In this document: one piece after another, positions 36,574 to 45,430 of the stretch
Layout of the letters: each line of letters begins with the position of its first letter
Numbering within the stretch: position 1 is the stretch's first letter
Source: Pseudomonas parakoreensis
GTDB taxonomy: Bacteria; Pseudomonadota; Gammaproteobacteria; Pseudomonadales; Pseudomonadaceae
Reading direction: 5' to 3'
NCBI RefSeq assembly: GCF_021602155.1
Contig: NZ_BQHY01000010.1
Span: forward strand, 1-64,000
Length of the DNA: 64,000 nt
Made by a program: the position numbers and the translations under genes
The notes under the pieces: model-generated
Database searches by the model: none
Seen by the model: only the letters and a program-made list of their open reading frames with translations
What the model was told of the DNA's origin: nothing

Positions 36574-37293
36574 ATGGATTACCGCAAACCTTCCGACCGT
36601 AAAAGCATGCACTCGCGCATTGTCCAGGAACTGGGCATGCAGATCGTCTCCGGACGCTTTTTGCCCGACGACAAACTGCCCGCCGAAGCGCTGTTGTGCG
36701 AGGAATACGCGGTCAGCCGCCCGGTGTTGCGCGAAGCCACGCGGGTGCTGGTGGCCAAGGGGCTGGTGTATTCAAAACCGCGCGTCGGCACGGTGGTCAA
36801 GGCGCGCCGCGAATGGCACATGCTCGACCCGGACGTGCTGCACTGGCTGATGCAAAGCAGCCCGCAGAATGAATTCTTCAATGTGCTGACCAGCGTGCGC
36901 AGCATCATTGAACCGGCCGCTGCCGCCCTCGCCGCCCAGCACGCGACCGAGGCCGACATCGCCGCCATTGGCGAGGCCTATCAGCGCATGGAAGCCGCGC
37001 CGACCCCGGAGGCCTTGCTGCAACCGGACCTGGACTTCCATAGCCGGATTGCCGACGCGACCCATAACGATCTGCTGGCGAACCTGTGCAATATGCTCTC
37101 GGTGGCGATTGCCGAGGCGTTGAAACATTCCAACCAGCGGCCGAATCTGCATGAACTGGCGTTGCCACGGCACAAGGCGATTCTTACCGCGATCCAGAAC
37201 CGTGATGCCCTTGGCGCGCGCCATGCGACGCTGGTGCAGCTGGATGATGCGCGCAGTGCGTTGAGTGCTGTGCTCGGTACCGAGCTCTCTTGA
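36574..37293 (+). CDS. FadR-type GntR/FCD transcriptional regulator of the pentonate locus
   Basis: The 239-residue protein has a winged helix-turn-helix at about residues 8-75 (HSRIVQELGMQIVSGRFLPDDKLPAEALLCEEYAVSRPVLREATRVL) and a C-terminal FCD domain with likely metal-binding His (PDLDFHSRIADATHNDLL; LALPRHKAILTAI). FCD members bind a small carboxylate and usually repress their neighbours until the substrate arrives. It lies downstream of the dehydratase, so the locus is probably self-regulated, via the TAGTAATACTA site at 34551. Confidence 0.9.
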   Translation: MDYRKPSDRKSMHSRIVQELGMQIVSGRFLPDDKLPAEALLCEEYAVSRPVLREATRVLVAKGLVYSKPRVGTVVKARREWHMLDPDVLHWLMQSSPQNEFFNVLTSVRSIIEPAAAALAAQHATEADIAAIGEAYQRMEAAPTPEALLQPDLDFHSRIADATHNDLLANLCNMLSVAIAEALKHSNQRPNLHELALPRHKAILTAIQNRDALGARHATLVQLDDARSALSAVLGTELS

Positions 37294-37306
37294 CCAACAC
37301 AAATCC

Positions 37307-37396
37307 TGTGGGAGCTGGCTTGCCAGCGATGACGGCTTAACATTCAACATTGATGTTGGCTGATAGTCCGCTATCGCTGGCAAGCCAGCTCCCACA
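37307..37396. repeat. REP doublet, family C
   Basis: TGTGGGAGCTGGCTTGCCAG and CTGGCAAGCCAGCTCCCACA arms after the GntR gene. Confidence 0.9.
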
Positions 37397-37421
37397 GGGT
37401 TTTGTATGGATCCTAAAATGG

Positions 37422-37453
37422 AAAAAAGCCGCAACCCTCGGGTTGCGGCTTTG
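37422..37453 (-). terminator. Rho-independent terminator of the RND unit
   Basis: AAAGCCGCAACCC pairs with GGGTTGCGGCTTT; on the reverse strand the stem is followed by a run of Ts. It lies 19 bases after the leftward RND gene's stop. Confidence 0.93.
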
Positions 37454-37471
37454 TCGTTTCAGGCGCCCGGA

Positions 37472-39856
37472 TCAGTGGGCAAACAGCGAATTGCCCTTCT
37501 GCCCCGCCAGTTTCTCCGGCTTGATCAGGAACTTGGCCAGCGCTGGCAACAGCCACAGCGCACCGAACATGTTCCACAGCAACATGAAGGTCAGCATCAG
37601 GCCCATGTCGGCCTGGAACTTGATTGCCGAGAAGATCCAGGTGCATACGCCGATGGCCAGGCACAGGCCGGTGAACAGCACCGCTTTACCGGTGGATTTC
37701 AGGGTCTGGTAATAGGCTTCCTGCAATGGCAGACCGGCGCGCAGGAAACTCTCCAGACGGCTGTAGATGTAGATGCCGTAGTCCACGCCAATCCCCACGC
37801 CCAGCGCCACCACCGGCAGGGTCGCGACCTTGACGCCGATGCCCATGAACGCCATCAGCGCGTTGCCCAGCACCGAGGTCAGCACCAGCGGCAGGACGAT
37901 GCACAGGGTCGCCGCCCACGAGCGGAAGGTGATCATGCACATCACTGCGACGCAGATGTACACCAGAATCAGGATGGTCAGCTCGGCCTGTTTGATCACC
38001 TCGTTGGTGGCTGCCTCGATCCCGGCGTTACCGGCGGCGAGGATGAATTCCAGACCGTCCTTGTTGTTGGCCTTGGCAAATTCCTGCACCGCATGCACCG
38101 CGCGGTCGAGGGTCTCGGCCTTGTGGTCGTTGAGGAAGATCAACACCGGCGCCAGCGAACAGCTGTTGTTGTACAGGCCGTCGGCGCGGGCAATCGAGTT
38201 GTTCAGCACGTCCGGGTTGCGCGACAGGGTTTCCCATTTCAGGTTGCCCTCGTTCATGCCCTTGATCATCTGTTTGGACACGGTCACCAGCGAGATCGCC
38301 GACTGCACGCCCTCGGTGTTCTGCATCTTCCACATCAGCTCGTCGATCGGCGCCATCGCTTCGTAGCGCGAGCAGCCCTCGGTGGCGGTCTTGACCATCA
38401 CCACCAGTACGTCGGAACTGGTGGAATAGTTGTTGATGATGAAGTTGTTGTCCTTGTTGTAGCGCGAGTCCGGACGCAGCTCCGGCGCGCCCTGGTCGAG
38501 GTCGCCGATCTTCAGGTTCTGGCTGTACCAGAGGCCGCCACCGAAGGCGAGCAGCGCCAGGGCAATCGAGACCGGGGCGACTTTCGGGCTGGCGAAGTTC
38601 GACAACAGGCGCCAGAACGGGTGTTCGCGGTTCGCGTCCTTCTTGCTCTTGGCGATGGCGCGCTTGCTGATGCCGACATAGGAAATCGCCACCGGCAGCA
38701 GGATCAGGTTGGTGAACACGATCACCGCCACGCCGATGGACGCGCCGATCGCCAGTTCGCGGATCACCCCGATGTCGATGATCAGCAGGGTGATGAAGCC
38801 CACGGCGTCAGCGAGAATCGCGATCATCCCCGGCAGGAACAGTTGCCGGAAGGTGCGCCGCGCCGCAGTCAGGGCGTTGTCCGCTTCACTCGATTGCAGG
38901 GCGATGCCGTTGATCTTCTGCACGCCGTGGGAAATGCCGATGGCGAAAATCAGGAACGGCACCAGCATCGAATACGGATCCAGCCCGAAACCGAAGAAGT
39001 GCATCAGCCCCAGTTGCCAGACCACCGCCACCAGCGTGGTGCTCAACACCGCAATGGTGCTGCGCAGGCAGTTGGTGAACCACAGCAGCAGAATCAGGGT
39101 GATGACGAACGCGATGCCGAAGAACATCACCACCATCACCAGGCCGTCGATCAGGTCTCCGACCTTCTTGGCGAAGCCGACGATGTGGATCTTGACGTTG
39201 GGGTTCTGCGCTTCGAACTTGTTGCGGATCTTGTCTTCAAGCTCATGGGAGAACTGGCGGTAGTCCAGCGCCAGCAGCTTGCCCTGATCCTGCGGGTCCG
39301 GGTAGGACTCCAGCAGCGGGATGTCGACGATGCTCGATTTGAAGTCGTTGGACACCAGGCGCCCGACCTGCCCTGACTTGAGCACGTTGTTGCGCAGCAT
39401 GTCGAGGCTGTCCGGCGAGCCGTCGTAGCTCTGCGGAATCACTTCACCGCCGGCGAACCCCTCTTCGGTCACTTCGGTCCAGCGTACGCTCGGGCTCCAC
39501 AGCGATTTGAGGCCGGAACGGTCGACGCCGGAGATGTAGAACACCTCGTCGTTGATCTGGCGCAGGGTCTCCATGTATTCCTTGGAGAAGATGTCGCCGT
39601 CTTTGGCTTCCACCGAAATCCGAACGGTATTGCCCAGGTTCGCCAGATCGTTGCGGTGCTCCATCATCTTCTCGATGAACGGATGCTTGAGCGGGATCAT
39701 TTTTTCGAAACTGGTGGAGGGGCGAATCAGCGTGGCCTGCCAGAACAGGAAGATACTGACCACCAGACAGATCAGGATCACGGCCGGGCGGTTGTTGAAA
39801 ATCAGACGCTCGAGGAACGTCGCCTTGTCCTGATGATGAGTGCTCAAGGAAGTCAT
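37472..39856 (-). CDS. RND/MMPL-family membrane transporter
   Basis: The 794-residue protein has the RND half-repeat layout: one N-terminal helix, a large periplasmic loop (about 50-240), six helices including FAIGISHGVQKING, a second loop (about 430-620), and six more helices including PVVALGVGIGVDYGIYIYSR. MMPL-type proteins move lipids, sterol-like compounds or other hydrophobic molecules. It overlaps the YCF48-like gene as ATGA. In other Pseudomonas such pairs follow DUF1302 and DUF1329 genes, which are missing here. Substrate unknown. Confidence 0.9.
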   Translation of the reverse strand: MTSLSTHHQDKATFLERLIFNNRPAVILICLVVSIFLFWQATLIRPSTSFEKMIPLKHPFIEKMMEHRNDLANLGNTVRISVEAKDGDIFSKEYMETLRQINDEVFYISGVDRSGLKSLWSPSVRWTEVTEEGFAGGEVIPQSYDGSPDSLDMLRNNVLKSGQVGRLVSNDFKSSIVDIPLLESYPDPQDQGKLLALDYRQFSHELEDKIRNKFEAQNPNVKIHIVGFAKKVGDLIDGLVMVVMFFGIAFVITLILLLWFTNCLRSTIAVLSTTLVAVVWQLGLMHFFGFGLDPYSMLVPFLIFAIGISHGVQKINGIALQSSEADNALTAARRTFRQLFLPGMIAILADAVGFITLLIIDIGVIRELAIGASIGVAVIVFTNLILLPVAISYVGISKRAIAKSKKDANREHPFWRLLSNFASPKVAPVSIALALLAFGGGLWYSQNLKIGDLDQGAPELRPDSRYNKDNNFIINNYSTSSDVLVVMVKTATEGCSRYEAMAPIDELMWKMQNTEGVQSAISLVTVSKQMIKGMNEGNLKWETLSRNPDVLNNSIARADGLYNNSCSLAPVLIFLNDHKAETLDRAVHAVQEFAKANNKDGLEFILAAGNAGIEAATNEVIKQAELTILILVYICVAVMCMITFRSWAATLCIVLPLVLTSVLGNALMAFMGIGVKVATLPVVALGVGIGVDYGIYIYSRLESFLRAGLPLQEAYYQTLKSTGKAVLFTGLCLAIGVCTWIFSAIKFQADMGLMLTFMLLWNMFGALWLLPALAKFLIKPEKLAGQKGNSLFAH

Positions 39857-40896
39857 AGCCCCGCCTTCTTATTATTGATTTCGGCGCCGTTGGGCTGCGT
39901 GGTGTGCACGCCGCCCTGCCCGGTCAGAATCAGATTGCCGTCGCCGGCCGCTGTCACCGAGGACAGCGAAATGCGGTCCGGGCGGTTGAACACGCTGAAG
40001 GTTTCGCCGTTGTCGCTGCTGCTGATCACCGAGCCGCCGTTGCCGACGATCACGATCGAGCCATCCGCGAGCAGCGTGGCGCCGGACAGGCCGAACTCCA
40101 GCGCACCACGCGCGGCTTTGAGTTCGACCTGCTGCCAGGTGCTGCCGAAATCGCTGGAACGATAGAGGTTGCCGCGCAGGCCGTAGGCCAACAAGGTCTG
40201 CGCCTGGGCGGTGCCGATCACGCCGAACAGCGAGCCTTGATATGGGCCCTGGAGTTTTTCCCAGGTCTGGCCCCAGTCCGGGGAGCGGAACATGCTGCCC
40301 TGCTCGCCGACGATGAACAGCCCGGCGTCCTTGACCGCCGCGATGGCGTTGAGGTGGAACTGGTCCTGATTGTCGAGGCGGTCGCTGACGTCCTGCCAGT
40401 TCTTGCCGCCATCGGTGGTTTCCAGCAATGCGCCGTAGGCACCGACCGCGACGCCGTGGTTGACGTCCTGGAACCAGACGTCGAGCAGCGGTGCTTCGCG
40501 CTTGAGGTCTTCGAATTGTTTGCTCCAGGTCAGGCCGCCGTCGGCGCTGGCGAGGATCTGCGCGTCGTGGCCGACCGCCCAGCCGTGCTTGTCGTCGACG
40601 AAGTACACCGCCGTCAGCAATTGCCGGGTCGGCACTTTGGCCTGGGTCCAGGTCTTGCCCTGGTCGTCGGAAAAGAGAATGTGCCCGCGGTCACCCACCG
40701 CCACCAACCGGGTGCCGGCGTGGACAACATCGAGTATCAGGCTTTTGGCGGCTTTGGCCGATTCGGTGGAGTACACCCCGTCGGCGGGCGCTTCGGCAGC
40801 CAGAACGGGTGCCGACAAGGCAGCACAGCCCAGCAGTGTGAGTGCTGTGGCCAGCAACGCGGTGTTGCGTAACGCCGGCGGGCGGCAACGACTCAT
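39853..40896 (-). CDS. YCF48-like beta-propeller protein
   Basis: The 347-residue protein has a signal peptide (about 1-33, ending PVLAAEAP) and repeated propeller blades with the YCF48/BNR pattern SxDxGxTW: FSDDQGKTWTQ, ASADGGLTWSKQ, TTDGGKNWQDV, RSPDWGQTWEKL and RSSDFGSTWQQV. It would be a periplasmic or outer-membrane-facing propeller that works with the RND partner just downstream. It overlaps that gene by four bases. The paired arrangement is common, but its cargo has not been defined to my knowledge. Confidence 0.88.
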   Translation of the reverse strand: MSRCRPPALRNTALLATALTLLGCAALSAPVLAAEAPADGVYSTESAKAAKSLILDVVHAGTRLVAVGDRGHILFSDDQGKTWTQAKVPTRQLLTAVYFVDDKHGWAVGHDAQILASADGGLTWSKQFEDLKREAPLLDVWFQDVNHGVAVGAYGALLETTDGGKNWQDVSDRLDNQDQFHLNAIAAVKDAGLFIVGEQGSMFRSPDWGQTWEKLQGPYQGSLFGVIGTAQAQTLLAYGLRGNLYRSSDFGSTWQQVELKAARGALEFGLSGATLLADGSIVIVGNGGSVISSSDNGETFSVFNRPDRISLSSVTAAGDGNLILTGQGGVHTTQPNGAEINNKKAGL

Positions 40897-41103
40897 AGAC
40901 CTTCCCCTATTTATTATTGTTAGGCCATTGGGCCTTAGGGCGCCGCAAGGGTGCTCGTGGTGACTGATGGGTCACAAGCATAGCCGTGAAACCCGCAGTC
41001 CAGAGCGCCTTGGGAAGCTGGCTCATCCTATCGGGCTTTGGAAACGTCTGACAATCGGCGCCACGTTATCTTTTGTTAACCAAATGACCCCGACACAACC
41101 CCC

Positions 41104-41188
41104 TGTAGGAGCTGCGGCACGCTGCGATCTTTTGATCCGGGTTTTTAAAAACAAGATCAAAAGATCGCAGCGTGCCGCAGCTCCTACA
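41104..41188. repeat. REP doublet, family A, variant with matched arm changes
   Basis: The arms read GCGGCACGCTGCGATC and GATCGCAGCGTGCCGC. Both differ from the usual GAAGGC core in the same paired way, so the hairpin stays perfect. Confidence 0.92.
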
Positions 41189-41289
41189 TCGATATCGCGT
41201 CGTGCTGGATTGATGAGGACGGCAGGCGAATACACCGCCATTCGCCGGATCGATGCGGCAAATCTTGCGTGGGGGACTTGCACGATCGG

Positions 41290-41305
41290 TATTATGGTAT
41301 ACCAT
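41290..41305. promoter_or_regulatory. GntR-type operator, copy 1
   Basis: TATTATGGTATACCAT contains the perfect palindrome ATGGTATACCAT (41294-41305), 39 bases before the AA_synth start codon. Fifteen bases (41290-41304) recur exactly at 49662-49676. The form resembles sites of FCD-type GntR regulators such as UxuR/ExuR. Confidence 0.72.
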
Positions 41306-41344
41306 CAGACGCACAGACACTTTCAATCCCCAACGGAGCAGCTC

Positions 41345-41935
41345 ATGAGTTTCGAAATTCGCAAGATCGTCAGCTATGTCGAAGAAACCTTCATCGAAGG
41401 CGGCAAGGCCACGGACAAGCCAGTGACCATGGTTGGCTTGGCTGTGGTGATGAAGAACCCGTGGGTCGGCAACGGCTTCGTCGAAGATCTGAAACCGCAA
41501 ATCCGCGCCAACTGCTCCGACCTCGGCGCCATGATGGTCGAGCGTCTGGTGGGCATCATCGGTGGCGCCGAGAAAATCGAGGCTTACGGCAAAGCGGCAG
41601 TGGTCGGCGCTGACGGCGAAATCGAACACGCCTCGGCCGTGATCCACACCCTGCGCTTCGGCAACCACTACCGCGAAGCGGTCAAGGCCAAGAGCTACCT
41701 GAGCTTCACCAACAAGCGCGGCGGCCCGGGCACGTCGATCCAGATCCCGATGATGCACAAGGACGACGAAGGTCTGCGCTCGCACTACATCACCCTGGAA
41801 ATGCAGATCGAGGACGCGCCGCGTGCCGACGAAATCGTCGTGGTGCTCGGTTGCGCCGACGGTGGTCGCCTGCACCCGCGCATCGGCAACCGCTACATCG
41901 ATCTGGAAGAACTGGCCGCCGAAAAAGCCCAGTAA
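41345..41935 (+). CDS. Amino acid synthesis (AA_synth, DUF1185) family protein
   Basis: The 196-residue protein matches the AA_synth family by its opening (SFEIRKIVSYVEETFIEGGK), GNGFVEDLKPQI, AAVVGADGEIEHASAVIHTLRFGN, SFTNKRGGPG and the close (LGCADGGRLHPRIGNRYIDLEEL). Despite its name, the biochemical role of this family is unsettled; members occur in catabolic clusters. It is the first gene of an operon with an alpha/beta hydrolase, aldehyde dehydrogenase and flavin reductase, and a palindromic operator lies just upstream. The ATG at 41345 follows GGAG by six bases. Confidence 0.85.
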   Translation: MSFEIRKIVSYVEETFIEGGKATDKPVTMVGLAVVMKNPWVGNGFVEDLKPQIRANCSDLGAMMVERLVGIIGGAEKIEAYGKAAVVGADGEIEHASAVIHTLRFGNHYREAVKAKSYLSFTNKRGGPGTSIQIPMMHKDDEGLRSHYITLEMQIEDAPRADEIVVVLGCADGGRLHPRIGNRYIDLEELAAEKAQ

Positions 41936-41966
41936 TCACAATAAAAAGGCATTGCAGGAGCGCTCC

Positions 41967-42800
41967 ATGATTCGGCTCACCGCTGAACTCACCCCGGCTG
42001 GCACCAGTTACCTGGCGACCGGCCAAGGCCAGCCCGTGGTCTTGATCCACGGCGTGGGCCTGAACAAAGAAATGTGGGGCGGCCAGATCGTTGGCCTGTC
42101 TGCCCAATACCAGGTGATCGCCTACGACATGCTCGGCCACGGCGCCAGCCCGCGCCCGGCCAGCGGCACCGGCCTGCTCGGTTATGCCGATCAGTTGCTG
42201 GAGCTGCTCGATCACCTGAATCTGCCCCAGGCAGCGGTGATCGGTTTCTCCATGGGCGGTTTGGTGGCGCGGGCGTTTGCCCTGCATTACCCCGAGCGTC
42301 TGCAAAGCCTGGTGGTGCTCAACAGCGTGTTCAACCGCAGCGAAGAACAGCGCGCCGGGGTCATCGCCCGCACCGCGCAGGCCGCCGAACACGGGCCGGA
42401 CGCCAATGCCGAAGCGGCGCTGTCGCGCTGGTTCAGCCGCGAATATCAGGCGGCGAACCCGGCGCAGATCGCGGCCATTCGTCAGACCCTGGCCGGCAAC
42501 GACCCGCAGGGCTACCTGACCACCTACGAATTGTTCGCCACTCAGGACATGTACCGCGCCGACGACCTCGGCAGCATCCAGGCACCGACGCTGATCGCCA
42601 CCGGCGAACTTGACCCCGGTTCCACCCCGGAAATGGCCGAGCAACTGGCCCGGCGCATCCCCGGTGCGAAGGTTGCGGTACTGCCCGAGCAACGGCATAT
42701 GATGCCGGTAGAGTCGCCGCGCCTGGTCAACCAGACGCTGCTGCAATTTCTCGACTACGCACACGCCCGACAAAACCCTATAAAGGGGATCGTTGCATGA
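41967..42800 (+). CDS. Alpha/beta hydrolase
   Basis: The 277-residue protein has the full catalytic triad of the fold: oxyanion-hole region LIHGVGLNKEMWG, nucleophile S95 in GFSMGG, acid D216 in TGELDPGS and H244 in EQRHMMPVE. It resembles 3-oxoadipate enol-lactonase and RutD-like hydrolases. AGGAG precedes the start codon, 31 bases after the AA_synth stop, and it overlaps the aldehyde dehydrogenase gene as ATGA. It probably cleaves an ester, lactone or amide formed from the operon's unknown substrate. Confidence 0.9.
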   Translation: MIRLTAELTPAGTSYLATGQGQPVVLIHGVGLNKEMWGGQIVGLSAQYQVIAYDMLGHGASPRPASGTGLLGYADQLLELLDHLNLPQAAVIGFSMGGLVARAFALHYPERLQSLVVLNSVFNRSEEQRAGVIARTAQAAEHGPDANAEAALSRWFSREYQAANPAQIAAIRQTLAGNDPQGYLTTYELFATQDMYRADDLGSIQAPTLIATGELDPGSTPEMAEQLARRIPGAKVAVLPEQRHMMPVESPRLVNQTLLQFLDYAHARQNPIKGIVA

Positions 42801-44278
42801 CACTCCAACGCTTCCAGATGTGCATCGGCGGAGAATGGGTCGACGCCCTCTCCGGCAAGACTTTCGAAAGCCTCAACCCGGCCAGCGCGCAAGCCTGGGC
42901 CGAACTGCCTGACGCCGATGAAGCCGATGTCGAACGCGCCGTGCAAGCGGCGCAGACTGCCTTCGACAGCCCGGCCTGGCGCGGCCTCACCGCCACCGCC
43001 CGCGGCAAACTGCTGCGGCGTCTCGGCGACCTGATCGCGGAAAACAAGGAACAACTGGCGCAGCTGGAAAGCCGCGACAACGGCAAACTGATCCGCGAAA
43101 CCCGTGGTCAGGTCGGTTATCTGCCGGAGTTCTTCCACTACACCGCAGGCCTGGCCGACAAGCTCGAAGGCGGCACCCTGCCGCTGGACAAGCCCGACCT
43201 GTTTGCCTACACCGTGCACGAAGCGATGGGCGTGGTCGCCGCGATCATTCCCTGGAACAGCCCGCTGTACCTGACCGCGATCAAACTGGCGCCGGCCCTC
43301 GCCGCCGGTAACACGATTGTGATCAAGCCGTCCGAACATGCTTCGGCGACCATCCTTGAGCTGGCGCGTCTGGCTCTCGAAGCCGGGATTCCACCGGGCG
43401 TGGTCAACGTTGTCACCGGTTACGGCCCGAGCACCGGCGCCGCCCTCACCCGCCATCCGCTGATCCGCAAGATCGCCTTCACCGGCGGCGCGGCCACGGC
43501 CCGGCACGTGGTGCGCAGCAGCGCCGAGAACTTCGCCAAACTGTCGCTGGAACTCGGCGGCAAATCGCCAAACATCATCTTCGCCGACGCCGACCTGGAC
43601 AGCGCGATCAACGGTGCCATCGCCGGGATCTACGCGGCTTCGGGCCAGAGCTGCGTGTCCGGTTCGCGCCTGCTGGTGCAGGACGAAATCTACGACGAGT
43701 TCGTCAACCGTCTGGTCGAACGCGCCCGTCGCATCCGCATCGGCAACCCGCAGGACGACCACAGCGAAATGGGCCCGATGGCCACCGCGCAGCAATTGGC
43801 GGTGGTCGAAGGTCTGGTGGCTGACGCCCTTGCTGAAGGCGCGCGGTTGCGCACCGGCGGCAAGCGACCGGCCGACCTCGGTGACGGCTGGTTCTACGAG
43901 CCGACGCTGTTCGAGTGCGACCGCAACTCGATGAAGATCATGCAGGAAGAAGTCTTCGGCCCGGTGGCATCGGTGATTCGCTTCAAAGATGAAGCCGAGG
44001 CGCTGACAATCGCCAACGACTCGCAGTTCGGCCTCGCCGCCGGCATCTGGACCCGCGACCTGGGCCGCGCCCATCGTCTGGCCCGGGACGTGCGCTCAGG
44101 GATCATCTGGGTCAACACCTACCGCGCGGTATCGGCGATGGCGCCTATTGGCGGCTTCAAGAACAGTGGCTATGGACGCGAAAGCGGCATCGATTCGGTG
44201 CTGGCCTACACCGAACTGAAAACGGTGTGGATCAACCTCTCTCAGGCCCCGATGCCTGACCCGTTTGTGATGCGCTAG
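42797..44278 (+). CDS. Aldehyde dehydrogenase (NAD(P)-dependent)
   Basis: The 493-residue protein is a standard aldehyde dehydrogenase with IPWNSPLYLTAIKLAPALAAGNTIVIKPSE, the catalytic Glu E252 in LELGGKSPNIIF, catalytic C286 in GQSCVSGSR and EEVFGPVASVIRF. It oxidises an aldehyde to an acid. The closest types by motif are betaine/aminobutyraldehyde-like enzymes, but sequence alone does not define the substrate. It overlaps the hydrolase gene and is followed 12 bases later by the flavin reductase gene. Confidence 0.92.
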   Translation: MTLQRFQMCIGGEWVDALSGKTFESLNPASAQAWAELPDADEADVERAVQAAQTAFDSPAWRGLTATARGKLLRRLGDLIAENKEQLAQLESRDNGKLIRETRGQVGYLPEFFHYTAGLADKLEGGTLPLDKPDLFAYTVHEAMGVVAAIIPWNSPLYLTAIKLAPALAAGNTIVIKPSEHASATILELARLALEAGIPPGVVNVVTGYGPSTGAALTRHPLIRKIAFTGGAATARHVVRSSAENFAKLSLELGGKSPNIIFADADLDSAINGAIAGIYAASGQSCVSGSRLLVQDEIYDEFVNRLVERARRIRIGNPQDDHSEMGPMATAQQLAVVEGLVADALAEGARLRTGGKRPADLGDGWFYEPTLFECDRNSMKIMQEEVFGPVASVIRFKDEAEALTIANDSQFGLAAGIWTRDLGRAHRLARDVRSGIIWVNTYRAVSAMAPIGGFKNSGYGRESGIDSVLAYTELKTVWINLSQAPMPDPFVMR

Positions 44279-44290
44279 GAGTCCTGCGAC

Positions 44291-44776
44291 ATGATCGAAC
44301 CCGGCATTTACAAAGACGTCATGAGCTCGTTTCCGTCCGGGGTCACGGTGGTCACCACCCTCGACCCGGACGGCGCCATCGTCGGCATCACTGCCAGCGC
44401 CTTCAGCGCGCTGTCGATTGACCCGGCGCTGGTGCTGTTCTGCCCCAACTACGCCTCCGACACCTACCCGGTGCTGCGCGACAGCCAGAAATTCGCGATC
44501 CATTTGCTGTCCGCCGAGCAGACCGCCGAGGCCTACGCCTTCGCCGGCAAAGGCAAGGACAAAGCCAAAGGCATCGAGTGGCACTTGAGCGAACTGGGTA
44601 ACCCGATCCTCGCCAAGGCCACGGCGATCATCGAGTGCGAGTTGTGGCGTGAATACGACGGTGGTGATCACGCGATCATTGTCGGCGCGGTGAAGAACCT
44701 GATCCTGCCCGAGCAACCGGTGACGCCGATGATTTATCACAAGGGCAAGCTCGGGCCGTTGCCGACCCTGGCCTGA
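44291..44776 (+). CDS. Flavin reductase-like (FMN-binding) protein
   Basis: The 161-residue protein has the flavin reductase domain pattern: YKDVMSSFPSGVTVVTTLDPDGAIVGITASAFSALSIDPALVLFCPNYASDTYPVL, and later GDHAIIVGAVKNL near the C-terminus. These enzymes supply reduced flavin to a partner monooxygenase. No flavin-dependent monooxygenase is encoded in this window, so the partner is elsewhere. GGAG lies eight bases before the start codon. The gene is followed by a REP doublet and then the CMD gene, within what is probably one operon. Confidence 0.9.
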   Translation: MIEPGIYKDVMSSFPSGVTVVTTLDPDGAIVGITASAFSALSIDPALVLFCPNYASDTYPVLRDSQKFAIHLLSAEQTAEAYAFAGKGKDKAKGIEWHLSELGNPILAKATAIIECELWREYDGGDHAIIVGAVKNLILPEQPVTPMIYHKGKLGPLPTLA

Positions 44777-44809
44777 TGGATACATAGATCCCACTGTGGA
44801 ACTGCCCAT

Positions 44810-44941
44810 TGTGGTGAGGGGATTTATCCCCGACCGGCTGCGAAGCAGTCGTAAGATCCTTGCACGCGGTGTGTCTGGCAATTCGCAGTTGCAGGTTTGG
44901 GGGCGCTTCGCGCCCCGTCGGGGATAAATCCCCTCACCACA
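44810..44941. repeat. REP doublet, family D, inside an operon
   Basis: TGTGGTGAGGGGATTTATCC and GGGGATAAATCCCCTCACCA arms around about 80 bases. It separates the flavin reductase gene from the CMD gene. Confidence 0.9.
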
Positions 44942-44982
44942 GGTTTCATTCCAAAAGGGGGTCTCTGTTGTGAGGAGGCATG

Positions 44983-45372
44983 ATGAGCAACGAAAAGTAC
45001 AAAAAAGGCCTGAAGATCCGCACCCAGGTGCTGGGCGAAGCCTACGTGCAACGCTCGATCGAGAACGCCGACGACTTCACCCGCCCGCTGCAGGAAATGG
45101 TCACCGAATACTGCTGGGGCCATGTCTGGGGCCGTGAGGGTTTGTCGCTCAAGGAGCGCAGCATGATCAACCTGGCGATGATCTCGGCGCTCAACCGTCC
45201 GCACGAACTCAAGCTGCATGTGCGCGGCGCCTTGCGTAACGGCCTGAGTCGTGAGCAAATACGCGAAATTCTGCTTCAGGTCGGTATTTATTGCGGCGTC
45301 CCGGCAGCCGTGGACAGTTTCCGGCTCGCCCGTGAAGCCTTCGCCGAAGCCGACGCCGAGGCCTCCAGTTAA
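44983..45372 (+). CDS. Carboxymuconolactone decarboxylase-family protein
   Basis: The 129-residue protein has the CMD fold pattern: FTRPLQEMVTEYCWGHVWGREGLSLKERSMINLAMISALNRPHELKLHVRGALRNGLSREQIREILLQVGIYCGVPAAVDSF. This is closer to true 4-carboxymuconolactone decarboxylases than to AhpD, since it has no CxxC. ATG at 44983 lies four bases after GGAGG; the adjacent ATG at 44980 is too close. A decarboxylation or lactone-handling step in the operon's pathway is likely but unspecified. Confidence 0.88.
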   Translation: MSNEKYKKGLKIRTQVLGEAYVQRSIENADDFTRPLQEMVTEYCWGHVWGREGLSLKERSMINLAMISALNRPHELKLHVRGALRNGLSREQIREILLQVGIYCGVPAAVDSFRLAREAFAEADAEASS

Positions 45373-45430
45373 CCCCTCGGCTGTTTAGATGCCCGTCTGG
45401 CATGGACAGCCAACATCAAGAGCGGACCCC

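Larger units (their letters stand above)
40897..41344. other. 448-base divergent intergenic region
   Basis: No gene is seen. The region holds a family A REP doublet (41104-41188) and the GntR-type operator at 41290-41305 just before the AA_synth gene. The rest presumably carries divergent promoters. Confidence 0.7.

Noticed and set aside
37406-39376. A 656-codon open frame opposite the RND gene
   Set aside because: Its His/Gln/Arg/Asp-rich product is typical of antisense translation; the reverse strand has a clear RND protein with membrane helices.
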